Positions 62,601 to 64,000 of a stretch of 64,000 nucleotides of DNA are shown here, one piece after another. The stretch spans positions 28,280,364 to 28,344,363 of the forward strand of contig NC_092096.1 of NCBI RefSeq assembly GCF_045679555.1, given 5' to 3'. Within the stretch, counting starts at the first letter, position 1; each line of letters starts with the position of its first letter. The position numbers were made by a program, and so were the translations under genes. The notes under the pieces are model-generated. The model saw only the letters and a program-made list of their open reading frames with translations, ran no database searches and was not told where the DNA came from. The DNA is from Salvelinus alpinus. Lineage: Eukaryota; Chordata; Actinopteri; Salmoniformes; Salmonidae.

Positions 62601-64000
62601 GAGGAGAGGGTCAGTTACTACTACTACTCTATAACATTAGGAGAGGAGAGGATCAGTTACTACTACTACTCTATAACATTAGGAGAGGAGAGGATCAGTT
62701 ACTACTACTACTCTATAACATTAGGTGAGGAGAGGGTCAGTTACTGCTACTACTCTATAACATTAGGAGAGGAGAGGGTCAGTTACTACTACTTCTACTC
62801 TATAACATTAGGAGAGGAGAGGGTCAGTTGCTACTACTACTACTACTCTATAACATTAGGAGAGGAGAGGGTCAGTTACTACTACTACTCTATAACATTA
62901 GGAGAGGAGAGGGTCAGTTACTACTACTGCTACTCTATAACATTAGGAGAGGAGAGGGTCAGTTACTACTACTACTCTATAACATTAGGAGAGGAGATGG
63001 TCAGTTACTACTACTGCTACTCTATAACATTAGGAGAGGAGAGGGTCAGTTACTACTACTACTACTACTCTATAACATTAGGAGAGGAGTGTGTCAGTTA
63101 CTACTACTACTACTCTATAACATTAGGAGAGGAGAGGGTCAGTTACTACTACTACTACTACTCTATAACATTAGGAGGGGAGTGTGTCAGTTACTCTACT
63201 ACTACTCTATAACATTAGGAGAGGAGAGGGTCAGTTACTACTACTACTACTACTATATAACATTACGAGAGGAGATGGTCAGTTACTACTACTACTACTA
63301 TATAACATTAGGAGAGGAGAGGGTCAGTTACTACTACTACTACTCTATAACATTAGGAGAGGAGAGGGTCAGTTACTACTACTACTACTACTCTATAACA
63401 TTAGGAGAGGAGTGTGTCAGTTACTACTACTACTACTCTATAACATTAGGAGAGGAGAGGGTCAGTTACTACTACTACTACTACTCTATAACATTAGGAG
63501 AGGAGAGGGTCAGTTACTATTACTACTCTATAACATTAGGAGAGGAGAGGATCAGTTACTACTACTACTACTATATAACATTAGGAGAGGAGAGGGTCAG
63601 TTACTATTAGTACTCTATAACATAAGGAGAGGAGAGGGTCAGTTAATACTACTACTACTACTCTATAACATTAGGAGAGGAGAGGGTCAGTTACTACTAC
63701 TACTATATAACATTAGGAGAGGATCAGTTACTACTACTACTACTACTCTATAACATTAGGAGAGGAGAGGGTCAGTTACTACTACTACTACTCTATAACA
63801 TTAGGAGAGGAGAGGGTCAGTTACTACTACTACTCTATAACATTAGGAGAGGAGAGGGTCAGTTACTACTACTACTCTATAACATTAGGAGAGGAGAGGG
63901 TCAGTTACTACTACTACTACTCTATAACATTAGGAGAGGAGAGGGTCAGTTACTATTACTACTCTATAACATTAGGAGAGGAGAGGGTCAGTTACTACTA
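59675..64000. repeat. Tandem array of about 42-bp units, at least 4.3 kb
   Basis: The core unit CTATAACATTAGGAGAGGAG is followed by AGGGTCAGT and a run of TAC that varies from about 3 to 6 copies, giving units of mostly 39-48 bp. About 100 units, continuing past the window end. Variants (GAGATGG, GAGTGTG, GAGGATC, CTCAATAAC, TGCTAC) recur in fixed order, showing higher-order repeats. Because nearly all length changes are multiples of three, two frames stay open for hundreds of codons ([12 protein letters not shown] and [13 protein letters not shown] types). These are repeat artefacts, not proteins. Confidence 0.95.

Noticed and set aside
59418-63753. Several 190-286-codon frames in the tandem array
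   Set aside because: Low-complexity translations of a satellite in two frames; no start context, apart from the V5 exon that runs into the first.
59675-64000. CRISPR-like look of the regular repeats
   Set aside because: There are no unique spacers: units are directly adjacent and differ only in TAC number and point variants. Vertebrate context.

Overview
The window is fish DNA, almost certainly from a salmonid. It is dense in salmonid-type repeats: HpaI-, SmaI- and AvaIII-like SINEs, an RSg-1-like LINE, L2- and L1-like LINEs, Tc1-like transposons and many TGTCACG-type LTRs. It carries spliced vertebrate genes and germline immunoglobulin light-chain segments.

Layout. 1-8.4 kb: the whole selenoprotein O gene (SELENOO) on the minus strand. 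It has nine exons that join in frame to 661 residues, ending Thr-Sec-Ser-Ser-stop with an in-frame UGA. 8.4-13 kb: intergenic DNA with two foldback MITEs, then a single-exon tetraspanin on the minus strand. 13-15.2 kb: no gene recognised. 15.2-64 kb: an immunoglobulin light-chain locus with four tandem clusters. Each cluster reads, left to right, conserved 3' block, C exon (-), one or two J segments (-), then one or two V segments (+). C exons lie at 17.6, 39.6, 44.4 and 56.4 kb. V segments lie at 28.6, 42.5, 47.0 and 59.2 kb, with V pseudogenes at 37.4 and 48.5 kb. V segments carry 12-spacer and J segments 23-spacer recombination signals (kappa-type arrangement). V and J-C face opposite ways, so joining must go by inversion.

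Mobile elements have inflated and damaged the locus. Cluster 1 is split by an L2-like LINE that itself holds an almost intact 6.9 kb L1. In cluster 2 a solo LTR sits inside the recombination-signal spacer of one J. In cluster 3 a SINE sits in the exon of a V pseudogene. Cluster 4 has a three-deep nest (L2 > RSg-1-like LINE > TTAA-flanked DNA transposon). From about 59.68 kb to the window end a tandem array of roughly 42-bp units (about 100 copies, with higher-order structure) starts in the middle of framework 3 of the last V. A 100-N assembly gap lies at 38647-38746.

How the genes work together: SELENOO and the tetraspanin are unrelated neighbours of the locus. V, J and C segments are parts of one light-chain system: RAG joins one V to one J in a cluster, and the J exon is then spliced to its C exon through a GTAAGT-type donor.
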